DNA of 13,049 nucleotides from NCBI GenBank assembly GCA_910583795.1, contig CAJTZQ010000087.1, positions 1-13,049 on the forward strand, given 5' to 3'. A program made the position numbers and the translations under genes. Within the stretch, counting starts at the first letter, position 1; each line of letters begins with the position of its first letter. This DNA comes from an uncultured Muribaculaceae bacterium. GTDB taxonomy: Bacteria; Bacteroidota; Bacteroidia; Bacteroidales; Muribaculaceae. A model generated the notes under the pieces. It saw only the letters and a list, made by a program, of their open reading frames with translations. It ran no database searches and was not told the origin of the DNA. Positions 1 to 6,103 of the stretch are shown piece after piece.

Positions 1-6
1 TAGAGA

Positions 7-21
7 CCACATTTAATGTGG
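7..21 (-). other. short hairpin after the DUF3244-like gene
   Basis: CCACAT and ATGTGG form a perfect 6-bp stem around a 3-nt loop, five bases past the stop codon of the minus-strand small gene. No T-run follows it on the minus strand inside the window, so it is at best a weak terminator or a 3'-end stabilising hairpin. Confidence 0.35.
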
Positions 22-25
22 CAAA

Positions 26-352
26 TTAGAGTTTGATATAGCCTGAATATGATGCGGAATCTGTTCTGAAGCGGATCTGGAATTCGCCTGCGATACCGGA
101 GAAGATGAAGTCGATGAACGACTGCTCGTCACTGAAGATTGCGATGCACGCCCCGGTGGTGTCGTAGACTTCGTATGAGACAATCTCGTCTGCAATACCG
201 GATTGGTAGATAACTACACCGTTTTCACGGCTGATCTCACACATAATCTTCCGTGCCGGCATTCTGTGATCAGGCAGCGGGTCTTCTATAATTTCGTCTG
301 ACGGTTCTTCACTTAAATCCACGTTATATGGATTCTGAGAGGTTGCATGCAT
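26..352 (-). CDS. DUF3244-like small protein; signal peptide out of frame
   Basis: The open frame encodes 108 residues. The C-terminal part (about residues 38-108) has the look of the small secreted Bacteroidetes DUF3244 family: a short beta-rich domain with 'VVIYQSG', 'SYEVYDTTG', 'GEFQIRF' and a final 'YSGYIKL'. The function of that family is not known to me. Family members normally start with a signal peptide, but this frame has none, and upstream of residue 1 it runs into a stop without another ATG. A typical signal peptide starts at 414 in another frame and overlaps this one (separate entry), so the gene probably carries a frameshift or the sequence has a one-base error. If a base were restored, the protein would be about 129 residues and probably secreted. 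The family assignment rests on recognising the pattern by eye and is moderately sure. Confidence 0.6.
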   Translation of the reverse strand: MHATSQNPYNVDLSEEPSDEIIEDPLPDHRMPARKIMCEISRENGVVIYQSGIADEIVSYEVYDTTGACIAIFSDEQSFIDFIFSGIAGEFQIRFRTDSASYSGYIKL

Positions 353-414
353 ATCAAAGGTAAGCAGACCATAACCAATGATATGAAAACGAAAATTAAT
401 TTTGATTTATTCAT
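313..414 (-). pseudogene. detached signal-peptide reading frame of the DUF3244-like gene
   Basis: From the ATG at 414 this minus-strand frame reads MNKSKLIFVFISLVMVCLPL and continues to a TAA at 315-313, 33 residues in all. Two lysines followed by a hydrophobic stretch of about 15 residues is a standard Sec signal. The frame differs from that of the downstream body by one base; adding one base before about position 350 would fuse them, giving a start, a signal peptide and a plausible cleavage near 'CMHA-TSQ'. The start lies about 30 nt downstream of a good promoter element. Together these features suggest that 414 is the true start of the gene and that the frame is broken. Confidence 0.5.
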
Positions 415-447
415 TTCAATTGTTTTTATAATTTTTGATTTTTTTAG

Positions 448-455
448 CAAATTTA
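448..455 (-). promoter_or_regulatory. Bacteroidetes -7 element for the DUF3244-like gene
   Basis: The minus strand reads TAAATTTG, an exact match to the Bacteroidetes -7 consensus TAnnTTTG. Transcription would begin near 441, about 27 nt before the ATG at 414. No clean TTTG -33 element is seen at the usual spacing. Confidence 0.5.
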
Positions 456-486
456 TAATCCGGCAAGCAAAATGCCTATATTTTTT

Positions 487-549
487 GTGCGAAAAGTGTG
501 CGAAATTTGAGACAAAGGGTTAACGTGGTGTGCGAATGACCATTCGCAC
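487..549. repeat. four copies of GTGCGAA, three direct and one inverted
   Basis: GTGCGAA starts at 487, 498 and 530 on the plus strand, and its reverse complement lies at 543-549. The direct copies are 11 and 32 bases apart, close to one and three helical turns. The last two copies sit inside the arms of the hairpin at 514-565. Such phased repeats can be protein binding sites, though no regulator is identified here. Confidence 0.5.
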
Positions 550-565
550 ACCACGTTAACCCTTT
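514..565. repeat. perfect 25-bp inverted repeat with a 2-nt loop
   Basis: The left arm (514-538) begins AAAGGGTTAACG and the right arm (541-565) is its exact reverse complement, with only AC between them. No T-run follows on either strand, so it is not a standard intrinsic terminator, although it could still stop or stabilise transcripts. Its length and perfection are unusual for a random sequence. The surrounding 353-891 stretch otherwise holds the promoter at 448, a doubtful small ORF and the aspC terminator. Confidence 0.85.
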
Positions 566-585
566 AATCATAAAATAATTACAAA

Positions 586-774
586 TTAAATAAGCCGAAT
601 CAGTCTATCGAGGTCTTCAGTATCCTTATCACCGAACATTGAAACGACCAATCCTTTCCGATAGTGCGAAACCGTACCCTTTGCCTTATTCATAAGAACC
701 GTAGTTTCCAGGCGTAGTATAGGGCTTCCGGATAACGGGGAGAATCTTTGTGGGAGGAATGGTGGTGAAGTCAT
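586..774 (-). CDS. doubtful small ORF, 62 residues
   Basis: The frame is open for 62 codons on the minus strand. An internal ATG at 693 would give 35 residues ending in an acidic and hydrophobic tail, 'DTEDLDRLIRLI'. I recognise no family. The first 27 residues are rich in Pro and Ser and do not look like a real protein. There is no promoter motif upstream: the aspC terminator lies directly before it, so expression would need read-through. It could be a short unknown gene, the remnant of a longer one, or chance. Confidence 0.2.
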   Translation of the reverse strand: MTSPPFLPQRFSPLSGSPILRLETTVLMNKAKGTVSHYRKGLVVSMFGDKDTEDLDRLIRLI

Positions 775-800
775 GGATCGGTTTAGTCAATCCTGAAATG

Positions 801-850
801 CAAAAGTAAAAAAGGAGCCGGCTGAAACATAGGTGTCAACCGGCTCCTTT
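801..850 (-). terminator. intrinsic terminator of aspC
   Basis: The 11-base arms AAAGGAGCCGG (811-821) and CCGGCTCCTTT (840-850) pair perfectly around an 18-nt loop. On the minus strand the stem is followed by TTTTTTACTTTTG. It lies about 40 nt past the aspC stop. Confidence 0.85.
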
Positions 851-891
851 GTGGAAATTGTTATCTGATAAATAAGGTGTATTTATAACAT

Positions 892-2085
892 TCAGACGAG
901 TTTGGCGGATGCTTCCTTAATACGACGCATCGCCTCGCGGATGTTGTCATCGGAGGTAGCGTAGCTGAGTCGCATGTAGCCCGGGGCACAGAACGCAGCA
1001 CCGTCAACACAAGCCACATGAGCCTCCTCAAGGATATACATCACATAGTCGCCACTGCACTTGATCTCGCGGTCACCATATTTCTTGCCGATGAATGAAG
1101 AAACTTCGGGGAAAAGATAGAAAGCTCCCTGAGGTCTGTTGATCACCCATCCGGGAATCTGACCTGCAAGCTCCACAATGAGGTCGCGACGACGCTCAAA
1201 TGCCTGACGCATTGTTTCAAGACAGTCTTGCGGACCATTGTATGCCGCTTCGGCAGCTTTCTGCGCGATAGAGGAACAGCCTGAGGTGTATTGACCCTGG
1301 AGTTTGGTCACAGCCTTGGCAATAGCGAGCGGACCAGCCATATAGCCGATACGCCAGCCGGTCATGGCGTAAGCCTTGGAGACACCGTTGATTATAACAA
1401 CACGGTCGCGTACGCTTTCAAACTCGGATATGCTGTGCACTTCCTCAACGAAATTGATATGCTCATAGATTTCATCGGCGAGAATGATGATGTCAGGATA
1501 TTTGGCAAGCACCTCTGCAAGACCTTTGAGCTCATCGTAGCTATAGATGCTACCGGTAGGGTTGGAAGGGGAGTTGAGCATTATCATGCGGGTCTTGGGA
1601 GTGATAGCCTTCTCAAGTTGCGCGGGAGTGATCTTGAAGTCCTGATCTACGCCGGCATACACTTCGACAGTGACACCTTCGGCGAGCTTCACCATCTCGA
1701 CATAACTTACCCAAGCGGGAACCGGAATAATCACCTCATCGCCGGGGTTGATACATGCGAGGAGCACATTGCAAAGCTCCTGTTTTGCACCGTTTCCGAC
1801 CACTATCTGCTCAGGTGCGAACTCGATTTTGTTTTCACGGAGGAGCTTGCCGGCTATAGCTTTGCGGAGCGAAAGATAACCGGGGACAGGAGAGTAGCGG
1901 GAGAAGTTGTCGTCGATAGCTTTCTTACCAGCCTCCTTAATGAAATCGGGGGTGTTGAAATCAGGTTCCCCGACCGACATGTTGATTACGTCTACGCCTG
2001 CAGCTTTCAGCTCGGCACTTTTTTGCGACATGGCGAGAGTGGCTGACGGAGCCAATGCCTGAATGCGCTGTGAAATCTGTATCAT
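892..2085 (-). CDS. aspC: aspartate aminotransferase, class I PLP-dependent, I-gamma type
   Basis: The enzyme transfers the amino group between aspartate and 2-oxoglutarate, giving oxaloacetate and glutamate, in the cytoplasm; some relatives also accept prephenate. Counting from the chosen start (397 residues, normal for the family), it shows 'SVGEPDF' (37-43), 'GNGAKQEL' with the I-gamma substrate-side lysine near 101, 'SPSNPTG' with Asn175, 'ADEIYEH' with Asp204 and Tyr207, 'SKAYAMTGWRIGY' with the PLP-binding Lys237, and Arg372 in 'MRLSYATSD' for the substrate carboxylate. All key residues are present. The ATG at 2085 is preferred over the in-frame ATG at 2118: family members start near 'MIQISQRIQALAPSATLAM', and the promoter at 2133-2140 would put the upstream ATG almost at the transcript's 5' end. 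The gene is monocistronic, with its own promoter and terminator, and is divergent from the lipoprotein-ABC operon. Confidence 0.95.
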   Translation of the reverse strand: MIQISQRIQALAPSATLAMSQKSAELKAAGVDVINMSVGEPDFNTPDFIKEAGKKAIDDNFSRYSPVPGYLSLRKAIAGKLLRENKIEFAPEQIVVGNGAKQELCNVLLACINPGDEVIIPVPAWVSYVEMVKLAEGVTVEVYAGVDQDFKITPAQLEKAITPKTRMIMLNSPSNPTGSIYSYDELKGLAEVLAKYPDIIILADEIYEHINFVEEVHSISEFESVRDRVVIINGVSKAYAMTGWRIGYMAGPLAIAKAVTKLQGQYTSGCSSIAQKAAEAAYNGPQDCLETMRQAFERRRDLIVELAGQIPGWVINRPQGAFYLFPEVSSFIGKKYGDREIKCSGDYVMYILEEAHVACVDGAAFCAPGYMRLSYATSDDNIREAMRRIKEASAKLV

Positions 2086-2132
2086 AAAAATTAAGTTATT
2101 TTCCGCGAAGTTAACCATAATCGTTAAAGAGG

Positions 2133-2140
2133 CAAAATTA
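2133..2140 (-). promoter_or_regulatory. aspC promoter, -7 element
   Basis: The minus strand reads TAATTTTG, an exact TAnnTTTG match, placing the transcript start near 2126 and giving a leader of about 40 nt to the ATG at 2085. No clear -33 TTTG is seen. TTAAC (2111-2115) and GTTAA (2123-2127) form a small inverted pair at the predicted transcript start. Confidence 0.5.
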
Positions 2141-2188
2141 TTTTGGCGAAAGATTAAAATTTTTAGTTAATTTTGCCGATAAGTAATC

Positions 2189-2324
2189 TAAGAGTATGTT
2201 TACTTTTGACATTAAGAAATCTTTAGAAGTCTTTTTGGTCTGTTTTAAGCCTTCATTCAGTCTCAAAACAACCTCAAAAACTCTTTCTAAACCTTAACTT
2301 ATGCCAAAAGTAAACATACTCTAA
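2189..2324. mobile_element. MITE-like palindromic element with TAA target duplication
   Basis: Terminal inverted repeats beginning GAGTATGTTTACTTTTG (2192-2208) and ending in the exact complement (2305-2321) bound a 130-bp noncoding element. One mismatch and three further paired bases extend each arm. TAA flanks both sides (2189-2191 and 2322-2324). The interior is also imperfectly self-complementary, for instance 2237-2251 against 2260-2273, so the whole element could fold into one long hairpin. No transposase is encoded. A 3-bp TNA duplication is typical of some IS5-family groups, so a parent element of that type is likely; this last step is inference. It may also act as a barrier to transcription between the divergent genes. 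Confidence 0.7.
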
Positions 2325-2338
2325 AGGGTTGCAATCAG

Positions 2339-2346
2339 TAAGTTTG
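2339..2346 (+). promoter_or_regulatory. promoter -7 element of the lipoprotein-ABC operon
   Basis: TAAGTTTG matches the Bacteroidetes -7 consensus exactly and lies 22 nt before the ATG at 2369. The expected -33 region falls in the right end of the MITE-like element (about 2312-2320) and has no good TTTG there. Confidence 0.5.
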
Positions 2347-2368
2347 TAAATCAAATAGTAAATAATCT

Positions 2369-3733
2369 ATGAATAAAAATGCATTTTTTTGGAAGTCTGT
2401 CCGTCTGGCTTTTATAACTATGTTGGCATTCTTGATGCCTGTTTTAAACTCCTGTCAGAAAGAAACAGCCGACACCCGCGATCTTCTTGCCACCGTGCCT
2501 TCCTCTTCAGGTATTGTTGCCGGTATCAATCTCAAATCAATACTTGAGAAAGCGGGATGCAAGGTGGATGGCGCCGACATTACACCGGGAAAAGAGGTGA
2601 CTGCATGGATCGACAGTCAGAAAGACGTGAAAGATTCCAACCGCCGTGCGCTTAAGCTGATTCTTGACGGCGAAAGCGGAATAGACCCTTCAGTGGCGGT
2701 CTTTTTTATGGACGCCTACAACAGCTATGTCACTGTGTCGCTTGCCGACACAAAGAAATTCGAAGAGTTTGTGGCGAGTCAGAGCGGCGAGCAGTTTGAA
2801 GATGCCGGAGACGGCGTGCATACATGCGGAAACATCGCTGTAAAAGGAGCACAGGCATGGGTGTGTGTGTCTTCCAACAACACAATAGATGCCAAAGCTG
2901 TTGCCAATTATGCAAATCTTGGAGACAACCAGAGCTTCATGAAGAATGAATTTTCTTCCAAAATAGCCACCATGACAACAGACGTGGTAGGGTGGGGCGA
3001 CATCAAGTCATTCTCAAAACAAGGTTTTTCGTTCAATCAGCTTTCATCAGCAAGCATGTTTATGAATGCTGTTTTTGAAGATGCATCAGCTCTCTCCTTC
3101 GACCTCGATTTCCAAAAAGGGAAGACAGTGGCATCTGTCAGCGTGCTCAACACAAAGGGAGAGAATGCAAAATATCTTTTGCCTACATCCAAGGTGGATC
3201 TTTCCACTGTGGAAAGTCTTGGGGAACATGCTGAACTGGTTATAGCCATGACAATCACCAAGGATTTCACAAAGAAATTAGAAAAGATCGGGGGGAGCAT
3301 GCTAAGCTCGGTTATTGAAACAATAAAGCCTATAGACGGTACTGTCGCTGTTGCTTGCGGTAGTCTTGACAACCCGGAGGAGTCTTTCAGTGGAGTGGTG
3401 ACCACAGACGGTGAACCTTCGCGTGAATTCATGGCAATGTTGTCGCAGTTTGGCGCGACCAAGAAAGACGGCAAGCTTATAAGGGTTTCGAAAGGCACAT
3501 TGGCAGGTGGATTTGAAGTGGACAAGGTTTCAGATTATCTGAAAGGTTCTATTCTCGGTGTTGTCTTAAATACGCAGGCTCCGGGATTGAATATCGCCCC
3601 GGATATGTTTAACACTCTTGCCGTGACACTTGTTCCGCAGGGGAGCGGACTTAAATGTGATATCGTGGCAGTGAGCAACGATCAATCGAAAAACATGTTC
3701 CTTTCGTTTATTGAGGGGGATACGAAGAAATGA
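2369..3733 (+). CDS. lipoprotein of unknown function, possibly DUF4836-like
   Basis: The 454-residue protein begins with a lipoprotein signal peptide: basic start, hydrophobic core at about 12-26, lipobox LNSC and lipidated Cys29, followed by 'QKETADTRDLL'. The start 'ATVPSSSGIVAGINLKSILEKAG' recalls large Bacteroidetes lipoproteins of the DUF4836 kind, in which a predicted substrate-free fold opens with 'P.....V..ID...I..KAG'; this resemblance is by eye only. The rest alternates short beta segments and helices, with no catalytic motif that I can see. It is probably anchored in the cell envelope facing the periplasm or surface. Its stop overlaps the ATPase start by the ATGA at 3730-3733, so the two are translationally coupled, which suggests that it works with the transporter, either as an accessory subunit or as its cargo. 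Confidence 0.8.
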   Translation: MNKNAFFWKSVRLAFITMLAFLMPVLNSCQKETADTRDLLATVPSSSGIVAGINLKSILEKAGCKVDGADITPGKEVTAWIDSQKDVKDSNRRALKLILDGESGIDPSVAVFFMDAYNSYVTVSLADTKKFEEFVASQSGEQFEDAGDGVHTCGNIAVKGAQAWVCVSSNNTIDAKAVANYANLGDNQSFMKNEFSSKIATMTTDVVGWGDIKSFSKQGFSFNQLSSASMFMNAVFEDASALSFDLDFQKGKTVASVSVLNTKGENAKYLLPTSKVDLSTVESLGEHAELVIAMTITKDFTKKLEKIGGSMLSSVIETIKPIDGTVAVACGSLDNPEESFSGVVTTDGEPSREFMAMLSQFGATKKDGKLIRVSKGTLAGGFEVDKVSDYLKGSILGVVLNTQAPGLNIAPDMFNTLAVTLVPQGSGLKCDIVAVSNDQSKNMFLSFIEGDTKK

Positions 3734-4398
3734 GCGATAGGATGATTGATAAGATTGAATCAATAGAATTGGAAGGGATGCTTCCGCACGTTTTTGTGTC
3801 GGAAAGCATCCCTCTTTCCGATGTCTGGAAAAAAACGGTTGCATTCCGTCGAGGATCGCGTTATCTTGTGGAGGCGGCGAGCGGAGGGGGAAAATCATCC
3901 ATGTGTGCTTATATTTATGGGGCGCGTATAGATTATGAGGGGATTCTTAAATTTAACGGAATTGACGTCTCCCGTTTAGGAATCAACGATTGGCAACGCC
4001 TCCGACGCAACAACATAGCCTATCTTCCCCAGGAGTTGTCATTGTTTCCGGAATTGACGGCGCTTCAGAACATCCAATTGAAAAATTCATTGACAAATCA
4101 TGTGCCGGAGGGGAGGATAGAAGAATGGCTACATGAATTGGGTATCGACTCCCGCAGGGATTATCCTGTGGGTAGAATGTCGATAGGGCAACAGCAGAGG
4201 GTAGGTATAATCAGGGCGATTTGTCAGCCGTTTGATTTCATCCTTCTTGACGAGCCCGTGAGCCATCTTGATGAAGACAACAACCGCAAGGCTGCAAAAA
4301 TAATTATAGAGGCTGCCGACAGTCTGGGAGCCGGGATTATATCTACTTCGGTGGGCAATCCGCTAATGTTAGACAAGACTGTGAATTTAAGATTATGA
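3730..4398 (+). CDS. ABC transporter ATP-binding protein, LolD/MacB-like
   Basis: This 222-residue cytoplasmic ATPase has the size and motif order of LolD-type subunits. Visible are a Walker A 'AASGGGKSS' (49-57) whose first Gly is Ala, a Q-loop 'YLPQELSLFPELTALQN' with Gln101, a signature 'MSIGQQQR' (150-157) in place of LSGGQ, a Walker B 'FILLDEP' with Asp174 and Glu175, and a D-loop 'SHLD' (178-181). The switch histidine normally found in 'THD' is missing: the matching segment reads 'STSVGN' (205-210). The catalytic Lys55 and Glu175 are kept, so ATP binding and some hydrolysis remain likely. The gene overlaps both neighbours by ATGA (3730-3733 and 4395-4398), so stoichiometric synthesis with the permease is expected. 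LolD-like proteins pair with FtsX-type permeases, which fits the next gene. Confidence 0.92.
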   Translation: MSDRMIDKIESIELEGMLPHVFVSESIPLSDVWKKTVAFRRGSRYLVEAASGGGKSSMCAYIYGARIDYEGILKFNGIDVSRLGINDWQRLRRNNIAYLPQELSLFPELTALQNIQLKNSLTNHVPEGRIEEWLHELGIDSRRDYPVGRMSIGQQQRVGIIRAICQPFDFILLDEPVSHLDEDNNRKAAKIIIEAADSLGAGIISTSVGNPLMLDKTVNLRL

Positions 4399-5582
4399 AA
4401 TTGATTTCAAGATTATTGCGCAAGAATACGTCGGCTGCGCGCATAGCAGGTTTTGTGCTTTCCAACTTCATTGGCTTGGCTATTATCGCCGGCGGTCTGC
4501 AGTTTTATGGTGATGTCCGTTCATTATGGGCATCTGACGACAGCTTTATCAAGACAGACTATCTTGTGGTCAATAAAAAAGTAACGGCTTCAAATCTTTG
4601 GGACGGGGAGAATTCGGATTTTTCTGCAAAAGAAATAGAGGATATAAAAAGACAACCGTGGGTGCGTGATGTCGGGAGTTTCTCATCCACCGACTACAAA
4701 GTATGGGCATCTGTAGACCAAGGGGGCAGAGGAATGTCGACCATGCTCTTCTTTGAATCTATCCCTGATGAATTTGTGGATGTCAAGGGTGCAGACTGGC
4801 AGTTCCGTGAAGGAGATGATGTGGTGCCTATAATCATTTCTAAGGATTACCTCACCCTCTATAATTTCGGTTTTGCTTCATCTGCCGGACTTCCACAGAT
4901 GTCGGAAAACATCATGTCGGGTATTCCACTTACTTTAAGCCTTTCATCCGAGGATGGAAGCCGGACTAAGCGGATGCAGGGGAGGGTGGTAGGGTTTTCC
5001 AATCGACTGAACACAATTCTTGTTCCGGAAAGTTTTATGCAGTGGAGCAATTCGGTATTGGGTGGAAAAAATAATGATGTAAATCCATCAAGGCTGATTA
5101 TTGATGTCAGCAGTCCCGGTGACGTAGCCATTAAAGACTATCTTGATGAAAATAATCTTGAAGTGGCGGGCGACAAGAGCGGCTCATCGGCATCCTACCT
5201 GCTGAAAGTTGTGATAGGAATTGTATTGGGAGTCGGGGTGGTAATAACTGTTCTCTCGTTTTTCATTTTGCTTCTTTCCATGTCGCTTCTCATGGAGAAA
5301 AACCGGGAAAAGCTCCACTCGCTTCTTATGTTGGGATGTCCCTTGAAAGAGGTGGCTGCCCCTTATGTCGGGATAGTTGTGGCTGCATCGGTATGTGCAT
5401 GCGTACTTGCTATTGCAAGTGTATTTGTCATGAGGACGTATTATGTCGGCGCATTGCAGGGACTTGGTGCGGAGACAGAGGGATGGTGGCCCGGAATGCT
5501 TTCGGCGATTGTGCTCACAGCATTAATAATCATATTCAATATTGTTTCTGTCAGAAGAAAGGTCAAATCTTCCTGGCGATAA
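4395..5582 (+). CDS. FtsX/MacB-type ABC permease
   Basis: The 395-residue protein has the four-segment layout of mechanotransmission (type VII) ABC permeases such as LolC/E, MacB and FtsX. One membrane helix lies near the N terminus (about 16-36), then comes a large periplasmic domain (about 40-265), then three helices at about 270-298, 324-346 and 367-386. Between helices 2 and 3, 'EKNREKLHSLLMLGCPLKEV' (301-320) matches the FtsX-family cytoplasmic loop that contacts the ATPase. Such systems do not pump through the membrane; they use ATP to move the periplasmic domain and extract or export lipoproteins, peptides or other envelope substrates. A single permease gene implies a homodimer with two ATPases. 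Sequence shows nothing about the substrate. The operon ends at the terminator about 30 nt downstream. Confidence 0.9.
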   Translation: MKLISRLLRKNTSAARIAGFVLSNFIGLAIIAGGLQFYGDVRSLWASDDSFIKTDYLVVNKKVTASNLWDGENSDFSAKEIEDIKRQPWVRDVGSFSSTDYKVWASVDQGGRGMSTMLFFESIPDEFVDVKGADWQFREGDDVVPIIISKDYLTLYNFGFASSAGLPQMSENIMSGIPLTLSLSSEDGSRTKRMQGRVVGFSNRLNTILVPESFMQWSNSVLGGKNNDVNPSRLIIDVSSPGDVAIKDYLDENNLEVAGDKSGSSASYLLKVVIGIVLGVGVVITVLSFFILLLSMSLLMEKNREKLHSLLMLGCPLKEVAAPYVGIVVAASVCACVLAIASVFVMRTYYVGALQGLGAETEGWWPGMLSAIVLTALIIIFNIVSVRRKVKSSWR

Positions 5583-5608
5583 ATTCAAGTAATGTATAGA
5601 AATATTTG

Positions 5609-5645
5609 ATGATAAGAGGCTCGTAGGGTCTCTTATCATTTTTTT
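5609..5645 (+). terminator. intrinsic terminator of the lipoprotein-ABC operon
   Basis: ATGATAAGAG (5609-5618) and CTCTTATCAT (5630-5639) pair perfectly over 10 bp around an 11-nt loop and are followed by seven T residues. It lies 27 nt after the permease stop codon. Confidence 0.9.
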
Positions 5646-5773
5646 ATGTAGAAAGCCATAAGAAAAACAATCTTCTTATACAGGATGATATAAAATATAA
5701 AATTTGTGAAATTGGCGAACTAAAGCTTATTGATGGTAGTTGGTATAGAACGAAGGAAAAGGAAAAATTAACA

Positions 5774-5788
5774 ATTAACAATGTTAAT
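5774..5788. promoter_or_regulatory. operator-like palindrome ATTAACA-A-TGTTAAT, copy 1
   Basis: A perfect 7-1-7 palindrome, extended by one A/T pair on each side. The half-site ATTAACA is also repeated directly just upstream. The same palindrome with a different central base occurs at 12982-12996, so it could be a site for a dimeric regulator acting on both promoters. It lies about 70 bp upstream of the -33 box of the susC promoter. Confidence 0.45.
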
Positions 5789-5855
5789 TAAGAGTCTTAA
5801 TCCGGATTGCTCTTCTCTTAAGAAACCAGTATTATTTCAAAACATTCAATTGAAA

Positions 5856-5886
5856 TTTGTGCAATTATTTGATGCGTATATATTTA
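5856..5886 (+). promoter_or_regulatory. probable promoter of the susC operon
   Basis: TTTG (5856-5859) and TATATTTA (5879-5886) are separated by 19 nt. This agrees with the Bacteroidetes pattern of -33 TTTG and -7 TAnnTTTG, with one mismatch in the last base. The transcript would begin near 5892, giving a 5' leader of about 210 nt. Confidence 0.6.
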
Positions 5887-5946
5887 TTAAGTACCTATGA
5901 AAAATAAATGTGCATATGATTGTCTTATAGTGTGAGCGAGATATGA

Positions 5947-5983
5947 AGTCGTGAAGATGGAATTATGGGGTTCCATAACGACT
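5947..5983 (+). promoter_or_regulatory. leader hairpin 1 upstream of susC
   Basis: TTATGG (5963-5968) and CCATAA (5973-5978) form a 6-bp stem with a GGTT loop. AGTCG (5947-5951) and CGACT (5979-5983) extend it below, separated on the 5' side by an 11-nt bulge. It lies in the predicted untranslated leader. Confidence 0.4.
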
Positions 5984-6041
5984 GATGAACGGCTTTATAG
6001 GTTGCTGCGATATATGGCTGGCATTTGTACATTTATTTTTC

Positions 6042-6092
6042 TTAGGTGCTTATCAGATAGATGCTAAAGTCAAACTTATTATAAACACCTAA
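6042..6092 (+). promoter_or_regulatory. leader hairpin 2 next to the susC start
   Basis: TTAGGTGCTTAT (6042-6053) pairs with ATAAACACCTAA (6081-6092) in 11 of 12 positions around a 27-nt loop. It ends 11 nt before the susC start codon, so it could influence ribosome access or be the target of a regulatory RNA or protein. Confidence 0.45.
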
Positions 6093-6103
6093 TTTTATCT
6101 TGC

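Larger units (their letters stand above)
5646..6103. other. AT-rich intergenic region and leader upstream of susC
   Basis: This gene-free stretch of about 460 bases holds an operator-like palindrome (5774-5788), a good promoter match (5856-5886) and a leader of about 210 nt with two hairpins before the susC start. An open frame without a start codon at 5627-5791 could be a gene remnant but is not convincing. I see no tRNA, known riboswitch or small RNA consensus. Confidence 0.6.

Noticed and set aside
1291..2046. 251-codon open frame on the plus strand
   Set aside because: It lies wholly antisense to the well-supported aspC gene and its translation has no recognisable domain; it is a by-product of the codon use of aspC.
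2085..2118. N-terminal extension of aspC by 11 residues
   Set aside because: The extra residues 'MVNFAENNLIF' do not resemble the family, and the predicted transcript start lies only about 8 nt before this ATG.
3037..3525. 162-codon open frame on the minus strand
   Set aside because: It is antisense to the lipoprotein gene, lacks a promoter or family resemblance, and the plus-strand gene has a clear signal peptide and operon context.
5627..5791. 55-codon plus-strand open frame ending in 'GSWYRTKEKEKLTINNVN'
   Set aside because: It has no ATG, GTG or TTG start in a suitable place, is preceded by a terminator, and is rich in Lys, Ile and Asn as AT-rich noncoding DNA tends to be. It might be a remnant but cannot be supported.
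5897..5935. 12-residue leader peptide frame just after the predicted susC transcript start
   Set aside because: It would begin only about 5 nt from the transcript start, has no run of regulatory codons, and no attenuator-like pair of hairpins follows it directly.
5892..6103. Riboswitch in the susC leader
   Set aside because: No core of a known riboswitch class was recognised; the two hairpins alone do not justify the call.
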